A stretch of DNA of 64,000 nt, from NCBI GenBank assembly GCA_001632435.1, contig KV424074.1, positions 1-64,000 of the forward strand, in the 5' to 3' direction. The DNA comes from Calocera cornea HHB12733 (lineage: Eukaryota > Basidiomycota > Dacrymycetes > Dacrymycetales > Dacrymycetaceae). The notes under the pieces are model-generated. The model searched no databases. It was not told where the DNA came from and worked only from the letters and a program-made list of their open reading frames with translations. The translations under genes were made by a program, and so were the position numbers. This document shows, in pieces, positions 11,179 through 24,500 of the stretch. Position 1 is the stretch's first letter. Each line of letters opens with the position of its first letter.

Positions 11179-12819
11179 ATGGCCTCCCCATCCGCCCCCT
11201 TGCTACCTTCCGCCAACCAGCCATCCTATAATGCAATCTCCCAGGTCGCGCCGAGCACAAACGGCGCGCACACAGCAGCGTCGTCAACCCCTGAGCGGTC
11301 GCTGGAAATCCCCAACCCGAACGCCCTCTCCCTCTCGACGCTGCTGGACCACTTTGGAGTGTCCGCGCAACCGAACGCGTCAAACGCGGCCCTGCTGCTC
11401 GTGGCGCTGCTCAGCAAGCTGAAGCGGACGCGTCAGCTGGAGGAGAACGTCAAGGGGAAGAGCACGCGGGATACGTGGGAGGCGAAGGAGCGCACGAGGG
11501 TTATATGCGCGCGCCTGGAAGTGCTGCTTGGGGAGGTCTGGGAGCTGTGGCTCAAGGATGGGGAGGGCGAGGCTGAGCGCGTCATGTGGGAGAACGTCGG
11601 GCCAGCGCCGTATAGCAGAGGTACGTTTTGCGGCCTGAACGCGACATCTGGCTGACGACCGGCAGTTATCGACTTCCTCCCACTCATGTCGGTTCCCGCA
11701 TCATTTGGTAGCCACGAGCTCATCCAGCTGTCATTGCACACCATCTGGGGCAGCGGGCTGCAGCCGTTCTTCGAGCCGGAAGAGCCTGCAGGGCTGTTCT
11801 CCGCTGTTCGGTTGCTGACGTGGCTGGACTCGTTCTCTACACCACGGCGAGTATCCCTTCGCATACCAAGTGACTTGTTCTAATATCCTGTCAGATTACT
11901 ACACCTCCATGCTCTCTGCCTACGCATAGCCCACTTGCTGCTCGCCATCTGGATCAGCCTATACCCAACTCCCTTCGCGCGGTGGGGACTCCCCGAGATC
12001 GTCTGGACGGTTTTCACGATCTGCACCTCTCTCGAGCTCCCCTGGCACCCCTCGCTCTTCCGCCTCCTCTCCCTCCTCACATTCCTCACTGCCATCCCCT
12101 CCTCCCCACAGCCCTCGCACCTCTCCTTCCTCCTACTCCTCTCCTCCATCGCCGCCTCTCTCATCTCCTTCCACCTGCCCCTACATCCCTCCCCAATCCT
12201 CCTGTTCGTCAACAAACAAGTAATCGCCACCTCAACGCGATTCGAGTACCTCCTCGCGCGCGCGCTCGTCCCGAGCGTGCTCTACTTTCTCCCCCTCGTC
12301 CTCGCCTCCATCTTTGCCCTCGCCCTAGCGCTGAACGGCGACCCCTGGCACCCCTACCTGCTCCTCCGCACCCTGATCGCCTACGCAGAAGTGGCACCCT
12401 ACGAAACACGCATAGCGTGCCTCGTCGCCGTCATCCTCGCCATCGCAGGCTACATATGGCTCATCCAGTTCGCCACCGTCGAGCTGGCCGCGCGCGGAGA
12501 GCAGCGCGAGAACGAGGAGGCCCAGCGCGGATTCGTCACGGCCATGATCGACTACACCTACCTCCCAGGGCGGGACATGCGCACGGGCTACCGCCTGCCC
12601 GCACCACTCAACATAATAGAGCTCGTCATCGCGGACGGGCCGTTCTACGCGCTGTGGGCGATTCCCACGAGCAGGGGAAAGGCTAGGGTGTGGAGGGTAT
12701 GGGCGAAGGCGCTCGTTTGGAGGGCTTGTGTGGCGCCTGTTGTCGCGGTGCTGTCGATTGCGTATGCATGGGAGTGGCCGGTCGCTCAGGTTTGGAGACG
12801 GGCGACACAGACTTCGTGA
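11179..12819 (+). CDS. Uncharacterised polytopic membrane protein
   Basis: Three exons: 11179-11620, 11666-11846, 11895-12819, giving 515 aa. The second intron (11847-11894) appears to use a GC donor (CG|GCGAGT) and an ordinary AG acceptor; only this choice keeps the frame. The first ~180 residues look soluble, with a Ser/Pro/Ala-rich leader and amphipathic helices. From about residue 215 there are repeated strongly hydrophobic segments (AHLLLAIWISLYP, LFRLLSLLTFLTAIP, LSFLLLLSSIAASLISF, VLYFLPLVLASIFALALAL, LVAVILAIAGYIWLI) and a final one near the C-terminus, so six or seven membrane spans are likely. A conserved-looking loop TYLPGRDMRTGYRLPAP sits before the last spans. I do not recognise the family. 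Confidence 0.7.
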
Positions 12820-13267
12820 GACTTGAGCCCTGTCTAGCCCAATCGGGGTTGGTGTAGATATAAATAATGTGAATTCTGAAGTACAGACCAATTGCATATT
12901 GACCACGTCACGAACACAATGCCTCTATCCTCTCTGCTCCAAAGCGAGTCTCACGATCCGCGAGGCTATCCATTATTGGACGAGGTGTTGCCAGATATGG
13001 TGATTCATTGAACACTCGGGATAGGAGGGCGCTCACCAGGGTTCGATCGGCATCTTACGACGGTGTCATCAGCCAACCCGCGCCGCTTACGCGGGACGCG
13101 GCAGCCGGAAGGACCCTCGTTCCACCACCCAACGCGCCTTCCCGCCGCAGCCCGCGTGCTTCCGCCTCCCCAACCGAGCGGGTGCCCTTCTTTTCCTGGG
13201 ACAGGCGCATATACCTCGTCCATCCCCAACTCCTTTCTCCCTCTCTCTCCTCCTTCTACGACCAACC
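12820..13267. promoter_or_regulatory. Upstream region of CYP51 copy 1
   Basis: 448 bp between the stop of the membrane protein and the CYP51 copy 1 start. It should hold the terminator of one and the promoter of the other. A pyrimidine-rich stretch precedes the ATG (about 13225-13260), as common in fungal promoters. Confidence 0.4.
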
Positions 13268-15042
<1,775 letters not shown>

Positions 15043-15646
15043 GGTGTGAGCCGCCAGTCGTGGAGCCGTTTGGGCGGCCTGGGCCTGGGCCATGTAGAGC
15101 TATCCTCTCTCTTTTGGGACGAAACACAGATATATCCTGGGCCATTAATGTGATCTCTCTCCTCCGTCGCCTTCTGCGCCCGTTGTTCGTTAGCTACTGC
15201 CAAGGACTTCCCCTTTGCGGACCTTTTTGAGTCAATTCATAGACGTCATTATTTAGTTTTGGAACGAGACTTGAATGATCATATGCATACCCGCCGCAAG
15301 CCGTGTTCCGTGACTATGTCCAGTCTACCTACTCCAGAGAATATAAACTCCTAAAAAGCATTGTCCCATCAGCCGGGTTCTTAATAAGCTTACCATAAAG
15401 CGCTACTTTACTTCGCCCCGCAGATAGGCGGTGTGCACGACCCTACGAACCCGCGGCCCTGCCCAACTGACATCGACTCGCTGACACACGGCCAAAAGCT
15501 CCCGCGCACCCAACCGGGCCAACCCTTGCTTCTCCGTAGTTGCGGGAGGACCGTCAGGGGCCACCATACTGTAAGTATAGACCGTAGGGGGATGGGGTGG
15601 GGAGGAAAATCCCCCTAGTCCGCCCATTTTGCTAGAGACGGTCGAT
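15043..15646. promoter_or_regulatory. Spacer between CYP51 copies 1 and 2
   Basis: 604 bp. The distal part (about 15450-15646) resembles the region before copy 3 (about 17735-17938): both have a CCGCGC...CCGGGCC block and both end GCTAGAGACGGT then GATATGGAGGG across the start codon. No other gene seen. Confidence 0.5.
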
Positions 15647-17715
15647 ATGGAGGGATTAGTTGACGCTGCTTTTGCTCTCCTGGCCAGAGTTGGCTGGTTC
15701 TGGCTCGCTGCTTTCCTTTTCCTGGGCTTCCCGGTGCTCGCTGTCGCTCTTAATGTGGTCAAGCAGCTTGTGAGTCACGTGATGTCTTATCAAATGATCG
15801 TTCCTGAAATTATGACGTTGTAGCCCTTCATGAAAGATCCAAACCAACCACCGGTGGTCTTCCATCTCTTGCCGTTTTTCGGCTCCACCATCACATACGG
15901 CATGGATCCGTACAAGTTCTTCTTCGCAATGAGGGAGAAGGTACTGGTCTTCCTCGATATACTGCCCGTTTCTGATACTAATGCTGGCATTCAACGAGTA
16001 CGGCGACGTATTCACCTTCGTGCTGCTTGGGCCGTGTGACGGTTGCGCTCGGAACGCAGGAAGACAACATGATCATGGGCGGGAAGCTGTCGCAAGTGAA
16101 TGCAGAAGAGGCGTACAGGGTCAGTACTTCCATAAACATGGAGATCTGGTGCGTGTGCTTACTTTTATGTTAGAATTTGACGACCCCTGTGTTCGGCGAA
16201 GACGTCGTTTTCGACGTTCCGAATCATGTCTTGATGGAGCAGAAGCGTTTTGTCAAGTTTGGTCTGACCACAGAGAACTTACGTGCTTACGTGGGCATGA
16301 TTGAGGAGGAAGTCGAGATGTTCTTGAGCTTCGATCCGGCATTCTCGGCGTACAATTCGAGTGGAAAAGACGTCTGGGGCACCTTCGACGCGTACCACGC
16401 AATGTCGCAGCTCACCATCCTAACGGCCTCGCGAACACTGCAAGGAAACGAGGTTCGAAGCCAGATGAAGAAGATGTTTGCCCAGATGTACGAAGACCTC
16501 GACGGTGGCTTCACTCCTCTCAACATGATCGTCCCGAATATCGCGTTGCCTAATAACATCCGGCGCAACAAAGCTCGAAAGGCGATGACCGAGTTCTACA
16601 TGAACATCCTCCGAACACGACGAGAGAAGCCTTCCGCAGAGGTGGGTACACCTACAATAAGCGCTTTTCCGACATTTGACTGAAGAGGTTGCTAGACGGA
16701 GTATGACATGATCGCAGCTCTCAAAGACCAGCACTACAAGGATGGACGACCGGTGTCGGATCGCGAGATTGCGCATATGATGATCGCGCTGCTCATGGCG
16801 GGTCAGCACACGAGCTCGGCTACCGTTTCTTGGTGCCTTTTTCACATTGCACACCGTCAGGACATTCCCCAAGCTTTATTTCAGGAACAAGTGGAATCCT
16901 TCTCCAACCACGATGGGTCTCTCCGGTCTCCGACATACGAAGAGCTGAAAGGACTGCCGATTCTCGACTCAATCATTAGGGAGACATTACGCCTGCATCC
17001 ACCACTGCACAGTCTTATGGTAAGCCCAAGCCCGGGTCTGCCCGGCGACTCGTTGCGTGTTCTGACGAGGTTCTCAGCGCAAGGTCGTGTCCGATCTGCC
17101 GGTTCCGTACTCGCTCGGCAGCGCTCCCGAAAATCGGACACTTGTCATCCCGAAAGGTAACTACGTCCTCGCGGCGCCTTGTGTGACGCAAGTCGATCCC
17201 GGTATCTGGAGAAAACCAATGGAATGGCAGCCATCCCGTTGGACCGAGACGGGCAATCTGGCAGCTCAGCTTTACAGAGATTACGCCGAGACCTGCGAGA
17301 AGGTGAACTATGGGTTCGCGATGATCAGCAATGGCACGGATAGCCCGTATCAGCCATTTGGGTCTCGGAGGCATAGGTGCATTGGTGAACAGGTACGCAT
17401 GAATTCTGCAGGTCGTCGGCACTTGACTGAGGCTCTTGCAGTTTGCGTACGTGCAGCTGGAGACCATCCTTGCGGTGATTGTTCGGAAGCTGGAGATGAA
17501 GATCGATCACGTACCATCGCACAACTACACGACGCTGATTATCTCACCCCAGAAGCCGAGAAGCATTAATTTTCGCAGGAGACGGTGATTTTGCAGCGAC
17601 TAGACACGAACGGAAACTCATTCCTTCATTTTTCCGGTGCTCATTAGGTAGTAGTTGGCAATGAATCACCTTTCCATCAGACGCCATAAGTCAGTATATG
17701 GAACGAAGTGGAAGC
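15450..17715 (+). repeat. Tandem segmental duplication, unit A (CYP51 copy 2)
   Basis: A ~2.28-kb unit comprising promoter, gene and 3' flank of CYP51 copy 2. It is repeated as unit B: start codons are 2292 bp apart, stop codons 2280 bp apart, and the shared tail word GTAGTAGTT is also 2280 bp apart. Boundaries are approximate. Confidence 0.75.
15647..17588 (+). pseudogene. CYP51 tandem copy 2, frameshifted pseudogene
   Basis: Seven exons can be laid out like copy 3: 15647-15769, 15824-15940, 15999-16119, 16174-16641, 16696-17019, 17078-17392, 17442-17588. Exon 3 is 121 nt where copies 1 and 3 have 123 nt. The 2-nt loss falls at about 16030-16036, inside the LLGRR motif (CTTGGGCCGTG against CTTGGCCGCCGTG in copy 3), and throws the rest out of frame. 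Two further signs of decay or divergence: the haem loop reads [12 protein letters not shown], so the conserved Gly is Arg, and the B-C loop reads GEDVVFD instead of GEGVVYD. All splice sites look normal. It could still yield an RNA or a truncated peptide, but not a full P450 unless the lost bases are a sequencing error. Confidence 0.82.
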
Positions 17716-17724
17716 CACAAGAGC

Positions 17725-20001
17725 CTATTCCACATAAACCCGCGGACACACGGGATCCACCCTCACTCGCCCAAAGGGTACCCGCGCTTCCTAAACCGGG
17801 CCGACCTTCCTTAGCCTTTGCTTCCATGAGGCGGCCAGAGACGGGTAGCAGTATATGTAACTAGGCGCTGTAGTGGGAGGGGGCAGGGATGAACAATCCC
17901 CGCAGTCAGCTCACTGCTTGCAGCTAGAGACGGTTGATATGGAGGGAATGGTTGACGTTGCCTTTGGCCTCCTCGCCAAGGTTGACTGTATCTGGCTCGC
18001 CGCATTCCTTTTTGGCGGATTTCCCGTACTCGCTATTGCGCTCAATTTAGTTCAGCAGCTCGTGAGTCAAACACCTGTTGAAAGGAGGGCTGTTACTGAC
18101 GCGAGTCCTTTGCAGCCATTCATGAGGGATCCAACCCAACCACCGTTGGTTTTCCATGTTCTGCCATTCCTGGGGTCCACCATGACCTATGGGAAGGACC
18201 CGTACAAGTTTTTCTTTGAAATGAGGGAAAAGGTATGGCATTTCCTTGATACACAGTTGGTTTTGATGTTAATGCTGATATTCAACGAGTACGGCAACGT
18301 ATTTGTCTTCGTGCTTCTTGGCCGCCGTGTGACAGTTGCGCTCGGGACGCAGGGCAACAACATGGTCATGGGTGGGAAGCTGTCACAAGTGAATGCAGAA
18401 GAGGCATACACGGTGAGATCTTTCAACCCACGGGGCTCCCATTGTTGTGCTGAGTCTTTGTTAGAATCTGACCACCCCTGTCTTCGGTGAAGGTGTTGTT
18501 TACGACGTCCCGAACCACGTCTTGATGGAGCAGAAGCGGTTCGTCAAGATCGGCCTGACGACGGAGAGCTTCCGTGCCTATGTTGGCATGATCGAAGAGG
18601 AAGTGGAGCTGTTCCTGTGTACGGATTCGGCATTCGCGGCTTACAAGGCAAGCGGTGTAGACATGTGGGGCTCATTCGACGCGTACCACGCGATGTCTCA
18701 GCTCACCATCCTCACTGCCTCACGTACGCTACAAGGAAATGAGGTCCGAGGGCAGATGACGAAGACATTTCCTCAAATGTACGAGGATCTCGACGGCGGT
18801 TTCACTCCACTCAATCTGATTGCCCCGAATATCCCATTGCCCAAGAATATCAGACGCAACAAAGCTCAGAAGGCGATCACCGAGTTCTACATGAATATTC
18901 TGCGGACGCGACGGGAGAGGCCCTCTGAAGACGTGAGCAGAATGCTAAGCACGGTGGCTGAATTTGACTGAGCAGGTTGCTAGACCGAGTATGACATGAT
19001 CGCCGCTCTGAAGGACCAGCACTACAAAGACGGACGACCTGTGTCAGACCGCGAGATCGCGCACATGATGATTGCCCTGCTTATGGCCGGCCAGCACACG
19101 AGCTCGGCCGCCCTTTCGTGGTGCTTGCTGCATATTGCACACCGTCAGGACGTCCAGGACGCGTTGTACCAGGAGCAGGTGGAACACTTTCCCGATTCCG
19201 ACGGTTCTCTTCGCTCTCCGACGTATGAAGAACTGAAAGGACTGCCAATTTTGGATTCGATCATCAGGGAGACTCTGCGCCTGCATCCACCGTCGCACAT
19301 TATCATGGTATGCCAGCCCAAATTGCGACTTCCTAGGTGTGCTCATGATGTTTGCAGCGTAAAGTCGTGTCCGATCTGCCCGTGCCGTGCTCTCTAGGAA
19401 ACGCTCCCGAGAACCGAACATTTGTCATCCCGAAAGGCAACTACGTCTGGGCTGCGCCTTGCGTGACGCAAATCGATCCCAGCATCTGGAGAAAACCAAT
19501 GGAATGGGAGCCATCCCGTTGGACCGAGACGGGCAGTCTGGCAGCTCAGCTTTATAGAGATTACGCGGAGACCGGCGAGAAGGTGGACTACGGGTTCGGG
19601 ATGATCAGCAAGGGCACGGATAGCCCGTATCAGCCATTTGGGTCTGGAAGGCATAGGTGCATCGGGGAACAGGCGCGCATAGATCCTCCATCAGGGTGGC
19701 ACCTCACTGACATGTTTCTAGTTTGCGTATGTGCAGCTTGAGACCATCCTTGCGATGCTTGTACGGAAGCTGGAGATGAAGATCGATCACGTCCCACCCC
19801 ACAACTACCACACACTAATCATCTCACCCCAGGAACCGAGAAGTATCCGGTTCCGCCGGAGACAGTGAGCTCTTAGCCAGACTCGACGCCAATGTACGGC
19901 AACCACTTGTTCTCCGGGGGTTGAGTAGTAGTTTGCAATAGATTGTGCCCCCACGCGATGCATTAAAGCAGTATGTGGAACAGAAAGTAGGATACAAAGG
20001 C
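17725..20001 (+). repeat. Tandem segmental duplication, unit B (CYP51 copy 3)
   Basis: Second unit of the ~2.28-kb duplication. Its 3' tail (about 19920-20001) reaches the stop codon of the ribosomal P0 gene, and a diverged copy of that same tail lies after copy 2 (about 17643-17715). This places the duplication breakpoint at the 3' end of P0. Confidence 0.7.
17939..19868 (+). CDS. CYP51 tandem copy 3 (paralogous 14-alpha-demethylase)
   Basis: Seven exons: 17939-18061, 18116-18232, 18290-18412, 18465-18932, 18984-19307, 19358-19672, 19722-19868; phases fit and total 538 aa, the same length as copy 1. The last intron (19673-19721) starts with GC (CAG|GCGCGC) where copy 2 has GT. Signatures are intact: [29 protein letters not shown], ExxR in RETLRLHPP, and [12 protein letters not shown]. 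Differences from copy 1 lie near the substrate channel: HPPSHIIM replaces HPPLHSLM after ExxR. It is probably an expressed paralog with altered regulation or substrate or azole behaviour; that last part is inference. If the GC donor is not spliced, the C-terminal 48 residues would be lost, although the haem loop would remain. Confidence 0.85.
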
Positions 20002-21156
20002 CTAGTCGAAGAGACCGAAGCCCATGTCGTCGTCCGACTCCTCAGCCTCGGCCTCGGGAGCGGCCTCTTCCTCCGCAGCAGCGGCCGGCGCAGCCTCCTC
20101 AGCGACGGCCACAGGGGCAGCAGCGGCGAACGCGTCGGGGTTCTCAAGGTACTCCTTGACCTAGATGGGACAGTAAGCATATCTCCAGAAATAGCGAGAG
20201 GACATGTTTCGTCAGAGATAGAACAATAATGATCCTCATGTCCATGGACATTAGGTATTTTCAGTGTATATAGAAAGTGCATCGCCCGAAACGTCAAGCA
20301 AATGGAAGGACAGCTCACCTTCGCAGAGCCCTCGAATGTGTAGTCGGTTGCCAGGGAAACGGCGAGGATGTTCTTGTACGAGTTGACAAGGGAGTGCATG
20401 ATCGAGACGATAGTCGGGTAGTGGAGGGCGAGCGAGATGGAGGCGATCGTCTTGATGCCAGACAGGAACTTGTCAATCAGGTCCTTCTCGTCGACGTCGA
20501 GGACGTCGGGATGGAAGCAGGTGCCCTGGTCGTAGATCTGGAGCACGGTCATCCCGTACGTGAACGGCGATATGTTCAACATATTAAGCAGGGTCGCCTC
20601 GGAGGAACCGACACGCGTGCCAGAGGTGACGACCTTGATATCAGCGACGATTTCGATGGTACCACGGGCGATCTTGGTGGGGATCTGCAGAGCCTGGAAG
20701 AAGGACGTCTTGCCGGGCTCCATTCCGGTGTTGCCGGCGGGGACAATGACGTCGACGTTGGCGAGAGCACCGGCACGCGCGGGCGCACGGACACGGTTGG
20801 CAATGATGGCCGCGCGGACATCCTTGAGGTCGCCGGAGGTGAAGACGAAACCGATGTTGCCCTTGACGTGGGGGAGGAGACGCTCGTACTGGGGCGACTC
20901 GGACAGGAGGGTGCGAAGAGCACGGCGGACCATGGTGTTCTTGCCCATCAGCACGACACCGAGGCCACGGAGGGACACACGGATCTGATGCATCTGATTC
21001 GACCCGACGTTGTCGACGTTGACAATAAAGATGGAGGCTGCGTATCTCGTCAACCCCACTGTTCTCCAGACCGCCACGGTTTTACGCACGATAAGTCTCC
21101 ATCAGCTCCTTGAGCTTGACGAAGTACTTCTCCTTCTCAGACCGAGTAGCTCCCAT
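20002..21156 (-). CDS. RPP0: 60S acidic ribosomal protein P0
   Basis: Stalk-base protein of the large ribosomal subunit; binds rRNA and the P1/P2 dimers. Three exons: 21156-21090, 21037-20319, 20160-20002, giving 314 aa, the usual length. It begins [18 protein letters not shown] and continues [20 protein letters not shown], the classic P0 N-terminus. The C-terminus ends in the acidic [12 protein letters not shown] tail that recruits elongation factors. Intron 2 (20318-20161) is 158 nt, about three times the usual size here, and carries a snoRNA candidate. The gene faces CYP51 copy 3 tail to tail with only 133 bp between stops. Confidence 0.96.
20206..20292 (-). ncRNA. Candidate C/D-box snoRNA in P0 intron 2
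   Basis: An 87-nt stretch of the unusually long second intron of the P0 gene has C/D snoRNA layout on the sense strand of the host gene. It has a six-pair terminal stem (GTTTCG at the 5' end, CGAAAC at the 3' end), a degenerate C box (GCGATGC) just inside the stem, a D' box CTGA, a good C' box ATGAGGA, and a D box CTGA immediately before the 3' stem. Ribosomal protein introns are a common home for such RNAs. The C box is weak (5 of 7), and I could not match the guide segments to rRNA from memory, so this is a prediction. Confidence 0.4.
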
Positions 21157-21596
21157 TTTGGCAGATTAGGTGGTGCTGCTTCGAAGTCAGACGATCGTTG
21201 CGACCATATGTCGATTTCACTCACGCTTTTGGGGGTGGTGGGTGAAAACGAATGCCTCCCAATTGACCTCTATATGACTAGCAGTCAGTGCACTGTCCAG
21301 TTACTGTACAAGTGTTGCCGTACCTTAGTGGGCACAATGGATATTTCAAGGCAGGTCGTCGTATAGTGGACTACGAGGGGCGCGCGAAGGGGGAAATGAG
21401 GGTGGCGTCTAAAACTGTACAGCACATTCTTGCATAGCCACCCATCAGGACCACGTGGAATCTGCACAGCCACTCAGCTCCCTCGCGTGGCCATCAGGGT
21501 CTCCGCGTTTCTTGCACGGCCGGACCCGGACCTCCTCGCCCTCGCCCGACCTGTATGCGCCGCCCTCGACCGCACGGAATGAGTGCATGACATGGC
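21157..21596. promoter_or_regulatory. Divergent promoter region, P0 / large mitochondrial protein
   Basis: 440 bp (740 bp if the downstream ATG at 21897 is used) between divergent starts. It should hold the P0 promoter and the 5' UTR. No gene or repeat supported. Confidence 0.45.
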
Positions 21597-24500
21597 ATGT
21601 TGCGCAGGCATATGTTGGGCAGAGGGCCCATTAACCAACCCCCACACGACACACTTTTCCGATGTCTCTCGGCCTGGGTCGACGTCTTTCAACCGACTGG
21701 ACGGTGCATGTACTCGACAGTGCCGACGTCGGGAGCACGCCAAGCGCGGACGACTAAGGCACTCCATACGGACAACTCAATAGAGTCGGACCATGTGCGT
21801 TGGCGAACGTCTCCGGACCGACATCCGTGGCAGAGCGCGGCGCTTATACTGAAGCCGGGTTGGAGGCCAATAGAGAGGGGGAGGAGGAAGGAGGACATGT
21901 TGTCGCCGTGGCCCAAACCCGATGACGTTCCACCTCCGTCGGTGCCTCCTCAACCCCCAGATACATACGACGATGAAGCAAAAATTGACATCGGATCTCA
22001 AGATGATTTGGACTTTCTGGAAAATGTCGACAACCTGAGAGTTACCGGTCTGGATGATGACGCTCTGCCGATATCAAGAGGAGCATTCCGGCTTCAACAA
22101 ATGTTTGCACCGACACCCTTGGGGAAGCCTGATATGGAGCCTCCCCCCCATCGAGTCCTCTTCCGATGGTACCTCATTGCGCGAGAGGCAGGCGAGCTCG
22201 CCTATCTAGCACGAAGCGGCATCCTCTCCTCTCTGATCGCCCTGTTCGGCAGCCGATCCATCGCACACTCCCGAATCCCTGGCACATCAGTACAGAAGTT
22301 CTACGCGGACACTGCATACGAGCAGAACATCGACGTGCACCATCCATTCACGGCTTGGATTCGGAAGGACTTCCGGAGGCTCACGCACTGGGAGTACGTC
22401 CGGAGGATCGCACGAGATAAGCAGGAGGTGGGCTTCCCGTTGACCTACCGGGACACGTATTGGCTGTTCATGGCGCATCTGGCCAACGCACATAGAACTC
22501 AGAATGGTATGCTATCCGGTTGGTCATCTCGACGGATTTCAGCTCACCACTGCAACAGTCCTGCGTCGCAAGGTGGCCATGGGGTCCGTTCGTCGACTGT
22601 TCCCTACTCTCCAACGCTGGCGAAGGGTTCGAGTCTACGTGCCTTACGTCTATGGATTGCTGTCATTGCCTTTGACGGAGGACATCATGGGAGAAGCCAT
22701 CAGAGCTATCGTTCGCTACCACTCGAGCCGTGTACAGGGAATGCGACGTATGCCCCTTCCCGAGCTGTACTCGGAGCTTCTGCGAGCTTGCTGGCAATGC
22801 AATATGCCACATCTTGCTGAACCTCTGATCCAATCCCTCGCCGAAGTGACGCATTCCGAGTGGCGTCGTCGCTCTCCAGCCGAAGATATCAACGACTTTG
22901 GAGTCGCTCCGTTCTCTCCCATACCCTCGACCGAAGATCTACACGCCTTTCTCCTGGGTGCCATTCTGCCGGGATCGAATGTGGTACACAGGTATTCAGA
23001 AGCCGGCTATTACGATCAGAGTCTGAGACTCTGGGCGCGCAAGGAGATGGACGATGTCATGTCGAACCCCTCGGAAGCGCTACCGAACCTGATGCTTGTG
23101 CTGTTGCCTTCCCTCCCACGCAATGCCAGACGGTACGAGCTGGACTCCACTGCCTCTACTGGGTCTCCCCAAACAGTTGAGGGCGTTTCTTCCAACACGT
23201 CGTGGACTGTTGCGTGCGGGCTTGCCACTCTCAAGAGTGCATGCATTCATGGGAGACCCGAACGGTTAGAAGAGATACGAGGCCGTCTATGGACATCATG
23301 GATGCAAGCTCTACCGTCATGTCGTGTGCATCCAATCGTGCATTTCTCCATCCTGCTGTCTTTCCTGCAGCTGGCGGAGATTCCCGAAGATGCCGCATAT
23401 GCGTCCGAAGTTGTCGATTGGATCTTCCAGAACCCGCAAGTTCTGCAGCTCTCGAATATTCCATCAGAAGTAACCACATGGCAGACAGAGCTAACTGTTG
23501 CTTTGCTGAAAGCCGTTGTTTGCGTTGCATACCCTGGCCATCTTCCTCTATTTCCTTTTTGGAAGCGTACGAGAAGGCTGTTTTCAAAGGGACATGAACA
23601 GACGGATCTGATTCTGAACCGGCTGGTGCACGCACTTCTTCCGTCGAATGTTGCACTCGCTTGTGCAGTCCTCGAGGATGCGAAAGGAGCGCAGATCGAC
23701 ATCTGGCCAGCTACGATAACCGGGTTCTTCTTTAATGCATTGTCTGATGGCCGCCTAGACCTTTCCTTCAAGGTATTGCAACCAAATTGGCTCCAGGATG
23801 ACGGTCAGCGTCGGTTACACATGCAAATATTGATCGAGAACGTGACGAGAGACGCAGAAGTGCGTCTTCCTCAAGATCAGCGCTCGATATTTGGCCGAGC
23901 TCTAGCCCAGGCTCTCAAAAGCGAAATCAAGCTCCTTCCGCAGACCTGGAAGGCCGCCTTGCTGGTTCTCATCCGTTCTGGAGATCTGAAGTGGCCCGTC
24001 TCCTTGGTGGAGCGTCTCGATGAGCTGCTTCGCAGTGGACGTCTTCCTGGAAGACTGGGGGAATATGTACCACGTCGACTGTACAGGAATGTTCCGGCTA
24101 GCGGTTCCAAAGAGCTGATCAAACGCCTGGGAAGGCTGATCGGGAAGATTCCGCATCTGTCGAAGTTACCACAGGAGCCCACCTCGGACCCTGCGGTGGT
24201 ATTCGCTACTCAGCTTCGCCGTCCGGTAGCTCAGATGATATGGCAACATAACCAGCCCTATGTCCACAACCTGGTCTTGACGAAAGCCTTACGCGTAGCC
24301 ACTCGCAAGGGCAGCAACCTCAGCACAAGCAAGCTGGCACGAAACATGCTCCTCAAGTTGTCGTGGGGCGATGCCGCAGTCGATCCAGTCACGGTCAACT
24401 TGCTGCTGCACTCTGTCTTGCGGTGGGATCGCTCCATCCCTCTCCGCACACTCTGGTCGCTATTCGATCGGTTATTTGTTTTGGGTTATCCTGGCTCGGA

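Noticed and set aside
13019..13060. GGTTCGATC-containing stretch resembling a tRNA T-arm
   Set aside because: No matching acceptor stem, D-arm or anticodon arm could be drawn upstream.
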